A stretch of DNA of 48,655 nucleotides, taken from contig MGST01000236.1 of the NCBI GenBank assembly GCA_001798605.1, positions 4,742 to 53,396 on the forward strand, read 5' to 3'. The translations under genes were made by a program, and so were the position numbers. Each line of letters begins with the position of its first letter. The first letter of the stretch is position 1. Positions 34,376-42,510 of this stretch are shown here, piece after piece. The stretch is from Deltaproteobacteria bacterium RIFOXYA12_FULL_58_15. GTDB taxonomy: Bacteria > Myxococcota > XYA12-FULL-58-9. The notes under the pieces were generated by a model. That model searched no databases. It was not told the origin of the DNA and saw only the letters and a list, made by a program, of their open reading frames with translations.

Positions 34376-35341
34376 TTGGCAGACAATCGGCCGTATAGCG
34401 CCCCCGTGAATGACTACACCAAATGGTACGGTGAGCTCGAAGTTCAACGTCTGATGGTCAGTGACCGTTGGCGCACTGACGCGTTTGCCCGCGCCATCCA
34501 AGAAGTTGTTACCGCGGGCGATGTGGTTGTGGACCTCGGCACGGGCACAGGCATTTTGGCAATGTTTGCGGCCCGGGCCGGCGCGAGCAAAGTGTACGCG
34601 ATTGACGAAGCTGACATCGCAACCATGGCGGTCGAACTCATCCAAATGAATGGCCTAGAAGAGTCGATCGAAGTGTTCCATGGCTCGGCGGCTAAGTTCC
34701 AAATCCAAGAGAAGGCCGATCTGATCATCAGCGAATGGCTCGGACACATGGCCTTTGTAGAGGGTATGGTCGACGACCTCCTGGTTGTACGAGATCGTGT
34801 GCTAAAGCCAGGCGGGCGTATGCTCCCCAGCGCGGTTGAGGTGATGTTGGCACCCATCGATGATCCGGTGTTGTACTCCAACCATGGTCCGGGATTTTGG
34901 CGCAGGCTGATTCACGACGTCGACCTGTCGATTCTTGAAGAGCTAGAGTTGAAACAGGGTCGGGGCTTCCAAACATTCATTGACGCCGCCTCCCTGCTGT
35001 CAGTCCCATCCCCCATCGTCGCCATGGATATGCGCCGCGCCGCTCCTGGAGATCAATGGACCACGGGAAAGATTGACTTTGAAGTCAAACGGGATGGCGT
35101 GCTCAATGGCTTCGTCGGCTGGTTTGTGGCTGAGCTCTCCGAAAACGTCATTCTCGACACTGGCCCCAATCATCCGCAGACCCATTGGTCGCAGATGTAT
35201 CTGCCTTTCCCTCCACAGATCGCGGAGAAGGGATCTCACCTGAGCGTTGACTACCAGCTGGCGCGACACCCAGAGTACTGGCGCTCCCTCGAGGTCACCA
35301 TCGAGCTTGGCGATTGCATTCAGCGCTACATCGTCGATTAG
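34376..35341 (+). CDS. Protein arginine methyltransferase (PRMT)-like enzyme
   Basis: 321 residues from TTG 34376; GTG 34406 is a possible shorter start and no clear ribosome site is visible. The order of PRMT features is complete: an N-terminal helix 'DRWRTDAFARAI' (the 'D..RT..Y..A' element), SAM motif I 'VVDLGTGTGILAMFAARAGA' (51-70), the double-E loop with Glu120 and Glu129 in 'SEWLGHMAFVEGM', and the THW loop at 269-271 in 'HPQTHWSQMYLPF'. The C-terminal beta-barrel with a dimer-arm-like segment lies between. PRMTs methylate arginine side chains and are common in eukaryotes but rarely reported in bacteria. A general SAM methyltransferase of other specificity is less likely given the Glu pair and THW. 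Confidence 0.85.
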   Translation: MADNRPYSAPVNDYTKWYGELEVQRLMVSDRWRTDAFARAIQEVVTAGDVVVDLGTGTGILAMFAARAGASKVYAIDEADIATMAVELIQMNGLEESIEVFHGSAAKFQIQEKADLIISEWLGHMAFVEGMVDDLLVVRDRVLKPGGRMLPSAVEVMLAPIDDPVLYSNHGPGFWRRLIHDVDLSILEELELKQGRGFQTFIDAASLLSVPSPIVAMDMRRAAPGDQWTTGKIDFEVKRDGVLNGFVGWFVAELSENVILDTGPNHPQTHWSQMYLPFPPQIAEKGSHLSVDYQLARHPEYWRSLEVTIELGDCIQRYIVD

Positions 35342-35372
35342 GCGGTTTGCGGTGCGGTCTCCACGAACACCG

Positions 35373-35399
35373 CGGTATCCACGGTATCCGCGGTGTCCG
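35373..35399. repeat. 9-bp minisatellite, three units
   Basis: Three successive units CGGTATCCA, CGGTATCCG, CGGTGTCCG lie between the methyltransferase and endopeptidase genes. Confidence 0.85.
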
Positions 35400-35486
35400 T
35401 GCTTTCGGTGCTATCGTTAGAAACTGGTTTGTGGTACTTTGGTGCGGCAGACTTTCTATGTTTCAACAGCTGATGGGATAGGCTCG

Positions 35487-37028
35487 ATGGGAAACCTGAG
35501 CATTCTTCCGAGTTGGAAGGCCGACTTTGTCGAACCGGAAAAGGTACGCTTCAACACAAAGGCCCCTTCTCTCGACTCGGTTCGTGGCAACGACGGCGTA
35601 CTGGAGTTGGGCTCGACGGGGTCGAGTGTCGCCTACGTTCAACAGAAGCTCGACACCATTCTCAAACACTATCTTCCCTTCGCGAACCTAGCGGGACTTG
35701 ATGCCGACGGATATTATGGCGTACTGACGTACCGGACGGTGTTGTGGCTGCAACAGAAATTTGGCATTCAGGCGCAAGATGGAAAGATCGACGAGGCCAC
35801 TCTCGCCAAGATCGAAGAGTTGGTTCGCGGAATCAAAACCGGCGAGGCTCTCGCCAAAGACAGCGTGACTCGAACATCGAATGGAACGGTATCGATCAGC
35901 CTCGATTCATTGACGCCAATCGACGTAGACCCGTTGGCCCCCGGTCAGAACCAATCCATAGTTCAACCACGAGGACCTTTGGATCTCGTCGCTGCGGTTG
36001 GTGTGGGAGCTCCCAACGACAGTCGAGATGTCGATCGTGTGCAGATGGCATTGGTCCCCGAGTACCTCGGAGTCGGTGACTTCGTCAGGGGTGAATTCGG
36101 TGAGACCACCGAGAGAGCCCTTCTGGCCTTTCTCGGCAATCCCACCGCCGCCTGTGACCAGCGGATCACACCAACGGGTGCGGCCGCTGACAGGCTCGCA
36201 GCCCACGAGAGCGCTCAACTCAACTCCGTGGCACCACCACCGCCGCCGTTTGCGTTGGTCACAGACCCCTTCATCCAATCCAGCGTCGGTGCAAATGGTG
36301 ATGAAAGGCGAGGGGACAACGTCAAGGCGGTTCAGGTGCGACTGCGAGAGCTGGGCTTTCCAGTGGAGGTCGATGGGCAGTTTGGCCCCAAGACGGAAAC
36401 CTACATTCGTCTGTTCGCGTCCATTGTTGAGGGAAAAGAACAGCACCACAACGCGACGGCCACCTTGGAGCCTTACGGTACGGTAACTCAGGCTTTGTTC
36501 TCCCCGGATGCGCCGACATGGGTGCAGGTGAAAGATGGCGGCATTGGCTGGAAGAGTGTGGACAGAGATCATTATGACTATGCCGTCAACAAGACCCTGA
36601 CGGTCCTTGAGCAGGTGGGTGCGGCGTATCAGCAAGAGTTTCTGTCGACCCACCCAACATCCTCACTCATCAAGGTCAATGATGTCAGTCGGGAAGATGG
36701 CAAGGTCGTGTGGCGAAATGGTGCACCTGAGCATCGGTCACACAGAAATGGTTTGGATGTCGACATCAGCCTGCCAAAGAAGGCAGGAAGCGACAATTTC
36801 GATGGAGGGACGCGTACAGATTGGGCCGACTACGACCAAGAGGCCGCGTTCGCTATCATCAAGGCCTTTGCCGAGAATCCCGATGTCGAACGAGTGATTG
36901 TCGGTGACAAAGAATTACGGGACCGCGCACTTGCCTCTGGACACACCTGGGCCACAAAGCTGCTGTTCGATGAGCATCACAGTAACCACCTACACGTCGA
37001 CATTGCTCCGATGGTAGGCAGAACCTAG
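35487..37028 (+). CDS. LAS-type murein endopeptidase (MepA-like) with peptidoglycan-binding regions
   Basis: 513 residues from ATG 35487; GTG 35442 or TTG 35439 would add ~16 residues. Residues ~25-115 and ~265-330 look like peptidoglycan-binding domain 1 repeats ('DADGYYGVLTYRTVLWLQQ', 'VRLRELGFPVEVDGQFGP'). The C-terminal ~150 residues have 'EHRSHRNGLDVDIS' and 'HHSNHLHVDIAP', matching the H...D and HxH zinc ligands of LAS metallopeptidases such as penicillin-insensitive murein endopeptidase MepA. It should cleave peptide cross-links of cell wall. No classical signal peptide is visible at the N-terminus, so export may use another route. It is convergent with the PspC-domain gene. Confidence 0.8.
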   Translation: MGNLSILPSWKADFVEPEKVRFNTKAPSLDSVRGNDGVLELGSTGSSVAYVQQKLDTILKHYLPFANLAGLDADGYYGVLTYRTVLWLQQKFGIQAQDGKIDEATLAKIEELVRGIKTGEALAKDSVTRTSNGTVSISLDSLTPIDVDPLAPGQNQSIVQPRGPLDLVAAVGVGAPNDSRDVDRVQMALVPEYLGVGDFVRGEFGETTERALLAFLGNPTAACDQRITPTGAAADRLAAHESAQLNSVAPPPPPFALVTDPFIQSSVGANGDERRGDNVKAVQVRLRELGFPVEVDGQFGPKTETYIRLFASIVEGKEQHHNATATLEPYGTVTQALFSPDAPTWVQVKDGGIGWKSVDRDHYDYAVNKTLTVLEQVGAAYQQEFLSTHPTSSLIKVNDVSREDGKVVWRNGAPEHRSHRNGLDVDISLPKKAGSDNFDGGTRTDWADYDQEAAFAIIKAFAENPDVERVIVGDKELRDRALASGHTWATKLLFDEHHSNHLHVDIAPMVGRT

Positions 37029-37037
37029 CAAAGCTGC

Positions 37038-37502
37038 CTATAGATCGATGGGGTAGACCGGCTGCCGCGGCGCATTGTATTCGGGCCCCGGCATGAAGAG
37101 CGCAACCACGAGATAGGCGACAGCCATCAGGCCAAAGCTCAAGGTTGCGAGACTCAGGGCCACCAAGCGGACCACACTGGGATCGAGGTCCCACCGCCGG
37201 GAGATACCGCCGCACACTCCCAAGAACTTGCGGTCCTGGGCTGTGCGCTGCAAGGGCGGCAGGTGCCTGCCGTTGCCATTTTGTTTCCAGATCACGGGAT
37301 CAGCTGGGACGGCATCTTGATGCGGAATGATCCACCACATCACTAGGTAGACGAGGATGCCCGTGCCCATGAAGATGACTGCCAAAAGCCAAAATAGCCG
37401 GACCAGATTTGCGCTGATGCCAAAGTGTTGAGCAATGCCCTGACAAACCCCAGCAAAGATGCCATCCCGTGAGCGAATGATTCGTCCCGTGCTGTAACCC
37501 AT
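37038..37502 (-). CDS. Tandem PspC-domain membrane protein
   Basis: 154 residues from ATG 37502, with GGAGA upstream. Two PspC domains occur in tandem: residues ~8-58 ('RDGIFAGVCQGIAQHFGI', then a membrane helix 'LVRLFWLLAVIFMGTG') and ~85-140 ('DRKFLGVCGGISRRWDLD', 'VVRLVALSLATLSFGL'). PspC senses envelope stress and binds secretins or PspA in phage-shock systems, and is also a small inner-membrane domain in many bacteria. No pspA lies nearby. It is divergent from the ribbon-helix-helix regulator across a 142-bp AT-rich promoter region, so the regulator may control it. Confidence 0.9.
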   Translation of the reverse strand: MGYSTGRIIRSRDGIFAGVCQGIAQHFGISANLVRLFWLLAVIFMGTGILVYLVMWWIIPHQDAVPADPVIWKQNGNGRHLPPLQRTAQDRKFLGVCGGISRRWDLDPSVVRLVALSLATLSFGLMAVAYLVVALFMPGPEYNAPRQPVYPIDL

Positions 37503-37541
37503 CGTTGCGTCTCCATGCACGTCAAAGCGTAATAAGAAGTG

Positions 37542-37569
37542 ATGATACACTCTGATACGCATTGGTCAA
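37542..37569 (-). promoter_or_regulatory. Candidate sigma-70 promoter for the PspC gene
   Basis: On the minus strand TTGACC (37569-37564), a 16-base spacer and TATCAT (37547-37542), in an AT-rich divergent intergenic region, about 40 bp before the start codon at 37502. Confidence 0.45.
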
Positions 37570-37584
37570 CATCAAATTTCATTC

Positions 37585-37612
37585 TTGTCATTATTGTCTA
37601 AATATGTATATT
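37585..37612 (+). promoter_or_regulatory. Candidate sigma-70 promoter for the ribbon-helix-helix gene
   Basis: TTGTCA (37585-37590), a 16-base spacer and TATATT (37607-37612), about 33 bp upstream of ATG 37645. It is the most canonical -35/-10 pair I noticed. Confidence 0.5.
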
Positions 37613-37644
37613 GAGGCACCACGAACCACATTTCAGGCACATTT

Positions 37645-37974
37645 ATGGACAAGTCCTATCGTCGCGTAAATATTACAATTTCTGAAGCGCAGTACGCACA
37701 GCTCGCAGAGCTTGGGCTCAATTTTTCAGGACTTGTCCGTGATTTGCTTGGGGATTATTTGTCGGAGAATGTGATATCACTGCAAGTCACTGAAAAAACG
37801 CGGCAAATATACGATCTCATCGTCTCCAACACCGGCTCGACCGACCAAGAAATTGAAGTTCACCTGCGCCAGGCCCTCGCCGAGGTCTTGAAGAAGCGGA
37901 TCGCCGAGATGGAAGAACTGCGTGCGCAGCTTGAGGTGGAAGTCGACATCGAAGAACAAAAGAAGATCCGGTGA
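37645..37974 (+). CDS. Ribbon-helix-helix (CopG-like) regulator
   Basis: 109 residues from ATG 37645. The first ~45 residues have the ribbon-helix-helix layout: a basic strand 'RRVNITISEAQYAQL' followed by two helices ('LAELGLNFSGLVRDLLGDYL'). The remainder is a long helix/coiled-coil region ('VLKKRIAEMEELRAQLEVE') likely for multimerisation. It probably binds DNA as a dimer and may regulate itself and the divergent PspC gene. The AT-rich upstream region with back-to-back promoters fits that idea. No toxin gene lies next to it. An OmpA-family gene follows after ~100 bp. Confidence 0.75.
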   Translation: MDKSYRRVNITISEAQYAQLAELGLNFSGLVRDLLGDYLSENVISLQVTEKTRQIYDLIVSNTGSTDQEIEVHLRQALAEVLKKRIAEMEELRAQLEVEVDIEEQKKIR

Positions 37975-38073
37975 GACAAAGAGCTGTAACCCTCGCCAGT
38001 ATATTGATGGCAAGGGGTTAATTGGTACAGTGTGCGGGTGGTCAAAAAGGGGATCCGTCGCGCTGCCAACGTC

Positions 38074-40068
38074 ATGAAACAAATGTCGGCAAAAATAGAA
38101 AGAAAGGTTCTGCTGGCGATTGTAACTTGCCTTGGTTTCAGCAGTACCGCCACCGCCGTCCCGGAGCCGAAACCGGAATCTCCCATTATCGCCGACACCA
38201 CTGCACCAATTATTCTCCACAGTCCCTGCCAGGTGTTCGGCCCGCACGAGCTCGTCCAGATTCGCGTGCGATTTCTCGACCAATCAAGGCTGGTGGCACC
38301 CAGGGTGGCCTATCGCAAGACCGGGGAATCATCCTGGAGCTACGCGACACTCGCATGGGATACGAGCTCACAAGCATTCGCCGCCGAGTTGCCCGCAGGA
38401 TTGGAGCCCGGTTTCGACTACTTCATCGAAGTCTACGACGAACATGGCAATGGCCCGAGTCGGGTCGGTGGCCCTGACACGGCCATCGCAGCACATTTTG
38501 CGGACAACGCAAAGCTGTGCAATCAACTGCCGCCCGTATTCAAGAGGCCCAAAGCCTCCTCGGAAGTCGGTGTGTCCGCCTCTATGGGTGAGATAACAGA
38601 GCTTCCCTGGACGTCACTGTTTTACGGTCGAGTGGACGTTGGTGCGGCGATGTTCCTCACTCGGCCACAGAACTCTATGTTTGATACGTTGGGGGGCAGC
38701 GCCACCGGAAAGTTGGGGATTCGGCTCAGTCGAATCCCAGACAGTTTCCTTCGGCAGGTTGCTGGCGAAATTGAGGCCGGCTGGTTTGGCTTTTCCCGTG
38801 CAACAAATGGGCGTGACGGTGGTGTCGGCTTTGGCGGATTGGGGATTGCGGTTGATCTTCGTGATGAGAGAGCCTGGTTGGTACCGCGAATTGATGCCCA
38901 CGCTGGTGTTGGCCGCACTGGAGCGCTCAATCGGTTCATGTGTGACGCCACTTTGGCTGCGGATTTTGATCTCGGCCTTGCTCGACTCGGACCTTTCGTC
39001 AAATACATATACGTCGTGTCAGATCCAGGTGACGGCGAGCTCAGGGGAGGGGCTCACCTCGTCGCTGCCGGTGCTACGTTGGCCATCGGGCCTACCGTCG
39101 CGTTGCCGCTGGTGGAAGGCGGTCCAGGTGCCAACGGGGTAGCGTACGCCGCAGACCAGGTGGCAACAGACGGCCAAGGTGACTCCGAGGAATCTACCGA
39201 TGGTGAACAAGGGCCCACGGAATGGATGATCGGTGATGTGTTGGTATCGATCGACAAGCGGGATCCAACGACCATGCAGCTGGCTGGCCTGACCGTGGAT
39301 ATTGCGGAGGGGAAGACGGGTTCTCTGGAAATCGACGGATTGGCGATAGAGCTAGCGAACCGTGAGGGCTTGGTGCTCTCGGGGTTCCCAATCTCGATCG
39401 ACCCCGATCAGGACTTCGTTCCCGGCAAGAATGACGCCTGTCCGCAGCAGTCCGAAGACTTGGATGGTTATCGAGATGAGGACGGATGTCCTGATCCTGA
39501 CAACGATGATGACGGCGTATTGGACGGCAACGACGCATGTCCGAACGTGCCCGGCGACACCGCCGCCGGACCAACCAGGGGTTGTCCACGTGAGAAAACG
39601 GCTGCGGCTCAAATCAGTCGTGAAAAAACTTCACCCAAGCAATCCTGGAAGGACATGCCGGAGTTCCGTGAGGTTGTCAAAGCTGTGGAAAGCCGGCAGC
39701 TTCTATTTCCATTCGGCCGTGCTCACATTGGCCCTGCGCAGCAACGCATGTTTCGTGAGTTGGCGACAATCTTGGAGAAGCATCCGGAAGTCTTCATTCG
39801 GATCGAAGGTCATACGGATTACATTGGACCGAAGAAATACAATGAGAAGCTGTCCTTGTGGCGAGCCCAAGTCATTAGGCGCCAATTGATGAAGCGGGGC
39901 ATTGCTGGCGAGCGAATAGAAGTTCGGGGTCACGGTGAATCCAAACCCATAGCACCCGTGCTGCAAGGCAACAGTTATCGAGCGCGGCGAGCACGACGCC
40001 TCAACCGTCGTGTGGAGTTCTTCGTCCTGGACGAAACATTCAGAGCAGCACCGGATCTGCCACAATGA
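38074..40068 (+). CDS. OmpA-family protein with TSP type-3 repeats
   Basis: 664 residues from ATG 38074, where a signal peptide begins (MKQMSAKIERKVLLAIV..., cut near TATA-V); GTG 38032 is an alternative start. Residues ~30-140 may be a beta-sandwich, and ~170-370 a beta-barrel-like region. A linker leads to calcium-binding thrombospondin type-3 repeats (~455-525: 'DPDQDFVPGKNDACP', 'DPDNDDDGVLDGNDACP'). The C-terminal ~540-655 is the OmpA peptidoglycan-binding domain ('IRIEGHTDYIGPKKYNEKLS', 'GHGESKP', 'RRARRLNRRVEFFV'). It should link the outer membrane to the cell wall. It is convergent with the Ser/Thr kinase gene. Confidence 0.9.
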   Translation: MKQMSAKIERKVLLAIVTCLGFSSTATAVPEPKPESPIIADTTAPIILHSPCQVFGPHELVQIRVRFLDQSRLVAPRVAYRKTGESSWSYATLAWDTSSQAFAAELPAGLEPGFDYFIEVYDEHGNGPSRVGGPDTAIAAHFADNAKLCNQLPPVFKRPKASSEVGVSASMGEITELPWTSLFYGRVDVGAAMFLTRPQNSMFDTLGGSATGKLGIRLSRIPDSFLRQVAGEIEAGWFGFSRATNGRDGGVGFGGLGIAVDLRDERAWLVPRIDAHAGVGRTGALNRFMCDATLAADFDLGLARLGPFVKYIYVVSDPGDGELRGGAHLVAAGATLAIGPTVALPLVEGGPGANGVAYAADQVATDGQGDSEESTDGEQGPTEWMIGDVLVSIDKRDPTTMQLAGLTVDIAEGKTGSLEIDGLAIELANREGLVLSGFPISIDPDQDFVPGKNDACPQQSEDLDGYRDEDGCPDPDNDDDGVLDGNDACPNVPGDTAAGPTRGCPREKTAAAQISREKTSPKQSWKDMPEFREVVKAVESRQLLFPFGRAHIGPAQQRMFRELATILEKHPEVFIRIEGHTDYIGPKKYNEKLSLWRAQVIRRQLMKRGIAGERIEVRGHGESKPIAPVLQGNSYRARRARRLNRRVEFFVLDETFRAAPDLPQ

Positions 40069-40112
40069 AGAGAGCCAGAGGATATCCTCCAGCCTTTGGT
40101 CAACACCCTATA

Positions 40113-40140
40113 TTCAATGCAATCGTCAAACGGCATTGAA
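40113..40140. terminator. Hairpin between convergent genes
   Basis: A perfect 8-bp stem, TTCAATGC with GCATTGAA, with a 12-base loop lies in the 81-bp gap between the OmpA stop and the kinase stop. A T-containing stretch (TTCTTTAATT) follows on the plus strand, making it a weak bidirectional terminator candidate. An unrelated 12-bp palindrome, GAGGATATCCTC, lies at 40078-40089. Confidence 0.3.
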
Positions 40141-40149
40141 AGTCGTTCT

Positions 40150-42243
40150 TTAATTCTTGATGTTGAGCGTCAGCGGAAACGACACGGGAAAATCAACGGT
40201 CGGTTGCGGCCGTGTGCGAACCTTCATGAACGTGCGTCGCAGGCATTCGTCCACCGTGGTCAGGCCGGTGTTCGGCTTGAGGTCAACACCACTTACCTGT
40301 CCCGATGTCGCGATTCTGATCTGCACCGAGATGCTGCTTGGGATCCCTTCCTTTCCGGCGAGAGCACCCATGCACTTCTGAACGGCCGCCAACTGCATTT
40401 TGACGGCGGCCTGCACCTCATTGCCTGTCAAAGGTTTCAACGCCGGAGCGTCTTCAACCACTGGCTCCACCGCATTCTCCACGGTGGGCGCGGGAACCTG
40501 GTCGGGTTCGGGTTCGGGGTCGGAGACCGCTGAAGGTGGGACCTTGACTGACGCCTTGGTCTGCCCCTTCCCCTTCTTCTTATTTCGCGGTTTGATGGTT
40601 TCAATCACTTTCTCGGGTAGGGGAGCTGTGTGACGGGCAGGAGACGGAAGCTCCGCATAGGTTTCGTGTATTTGGTCGTCATGAGCTCTCACGGGAAGAC
40701 TGCGCAGGACATCCCGGAGGCACATAGCGGCATTTCCCAGCGCTCCATCGTCCTGAGACAAAGTCACGGAGGAAACACCGCCGGCAGGTGGAATGGCAAG
40801 CTTGGCGACGAGGTTTTCGATCGAGCGGAGGGACTCGGGCCCATCCGTGTAGCAGCCAATGAGGCGACGCGTTTCGCCATCCACAGTTGATTGCACCTCT
40901 TGCGCAATGGATATGGAAGGTCGGAACGACCCCTCCAGGACGTTCTTGATTGTGTCTTTAAACAGCACGCCTACCACTGCCACGAGTGCGACCAGGGTCA
41001 ACAACACGACCACGAGAACACCATTCCCGCGGCGTTTCGCCGATGGAACGCTACTGGGAACCGGCGGAGCAGGACGCACGCTTTTAAGGGTGAGCTCAGA
41101 GATTTCCGGAAGCATGTAGTCCGGTGTCGGCGGCACCTCCCCGCCGGCAACACCTGACAGGTGTTCTTCTGTCGCGATGATCTTTTCAATCTCCACAAAC
41201 AATTCTGGATGGCTGTCAAAATAACTCTTGGAAATATTGGCAAAGTCGTCCGCGGTGTGCGGGAAGATGGCCTGGTTGAGCGCATCCAGGAATTCGGCGG
41301 CCGTGAAATAACGTTGCGCAGGGTTTCGAGCGAGTGCCTTTCGCAAAGTCAATTCATATTCCCGTGGTATGTCGTCGCGGAACTTCTCCAACGGTGGAAC
41401 AACGGCCTTTGCGATGAGGTGCAGAGTATGGATTTCATCCTTTCCCTTGAACAACCGGCGGGAGGTCAAAGCCTCCCACATGAGGATTCCGGCACAAAAA
41501 ATGTCTAGGCGTTGGTCAGGGATAATGCCTTCAAGTTGTTCCGGTGCGATATAGCCGACCTTACCCTTGAGGACGTCGGGACTTGTGGTAGAGATTTCGT
41601 TTCGTGCTTTTGCTATGCCAAAGTCGGTGATTTTGACCCAGGCATCTTTCGTTACCAAGATGTTCTGCGGGGTGATGTCGCGGTGGAGAATCGGCATCGG
41701 GGTTCCGTCATGACCCCGCATGTTGTGGGCATAGGCAAGCCCCCGCAGCACCTCCATGACGATGTAAATGGCCACTTCGTGCGGGAGAAAGGCTCGGTTT
41801 CTGTATAAGTGTTGCAGAAGATATCCAACGGTAATGCCGGGCACGAACTCCATGGCAATGAAATAATCTTTGCCATGCTTGGCCAAGTCGAAAATCTGAA
41901 CAACATTGGGATGGCGCAGAAGGACCGTCAGCTTGGCTTCGTTGATCATCATTTCAACGAAGGCCCGCTCCTCCGAGAGGTGGGGTAGTATCTTCTTGAT
42001 TGCCACCTCGCGCTCAAAACCCTCGACACCAGAGACTTTGCCGTAATAGACCTCGCCCATTCCGCCGGCGGCTATGCGCTTGACAAGGATGTATTGACCG
42101 AGTTGTCGCGGTAATGAGGCGTCGAGGTTCCCCGATGCCAGCGTGATCCGTTCGCCGCACAAACACCGAGCGGCATTCCTACCCGCCGTGAGCGCAGGAT
42201 CCGTCTCGTATTTCCGACGGCATAACGAGCAGGTGATCTCCAC
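40150..42243 (-). CDS. Membrane Ser/Thr protein kinase with zinc ribbon and AgmX/PglI-like C-terminal domain
   Basis: 697 residues from GTG 42243, with AAGGGA ~8 bases upstream. The N-terminus has a short Cys4 zinc-ribbon-like segment ('MEITCSLCRR...RCLCGE', Cys at ~5, 8, 27 and 29). The Hanks-type kinase follows: Gly loop 'AAGGMGEVY' (~57-65), Lys in 'VAIKK' (~83), 'LHRDITPQNIL' (~187), 'TDFGIAK' (~207) and 'YIAPEQLEG'. A single membrane helix lies at ~423-445. The exported part ends with a domain ('VQKCMGALAG', 'SGQVSGVDLKPNTGL', 'FPVSFPLTLNI') resembling the AgmX/PglI C-terminal domain of gliding-motility proteins. The kinase is therefore probably a receptor that couples an envelope signal to cytosolic phosphorylation. 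Confidence 0.9.
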   Translation of the reverse strand: MEITCSLCRRKYETDPALTAGRNAARCLCGERITLASGNLDASLPRQLGQYILVKRIAAGGMGEVYYGKVSGVEGFEREVAIKKILPHLSEERAFVEMMINEAKLTVLLRHPNVVQIFDLAKHGKDYFIAMEFVPGITVGYLLQHLYRNRAFLPHEVAIYIVMEVLRGLAYAHNMRGHDGTPMPILHRDITPQNILVTKDAWVKITDFGIAKARNEISTTSPDVLKGKVGYIAPEQLEGIIPDQRLDIFCAGILMWEALTSRRLFKGKDEIHTLHLIAKAVVPPLEKFRDDIPREYELTLRKALARNPAQRYFTAAEFLDALNQAIFPHTADDFANISKSYFDSHPELFVEIEKIIATEEHLSGVAGGEVPPTPDYMLPEISELTLKSVRPAPPVPSSVPSAKRRGNGVLVVVLLTLVALVAVVGVLFKDTIKNVLEGSFRPSISIAQEVQSTVDGETRRLIGCYTDGPESLRSIENLVAKLAIPPAGGVSSVTLSQDDGALGNAAMCLRDVLRSLPVRAHDDQIHETYAELPSPARHTAPLPEKVIETIKPRNKKKGKGQTKASVKVPPSAVSDPEPEPDQVPAPTVENAVEPVVEDAPALKPLTGNEVQAAVKMQLAAVQKCMGALAGKEGIPSSISVQIRIATSGQVSGVDLKPNTGLTTVDECLRRTFMKVRTRPQPTVDFPVSFPLTLNIKN

Positions 42244-42510
42244 TAGACAGTCCCTTCGACAACGATGGTTTCTGCCACAGGAGTCAGAGTGTGTCCATAA
42301 GGTGTAATGACCCCGAATCACCATCTGGCGATTCGGAAATTATTTGATGGTGGATTTGAAGTGAGCGGCGTCGCAGCCAATCAACAAAGATGACCGTTTC
42401 AAACAACAGGCTGCTCGCCAAGCAACTTGTGGCGGTCGATTGGACTTCTTCTGCAGACCGTTGCATGCCGGTGAAAATGACCGCATTCTTGACCGATGCC
42501 TCTCTGGAAA

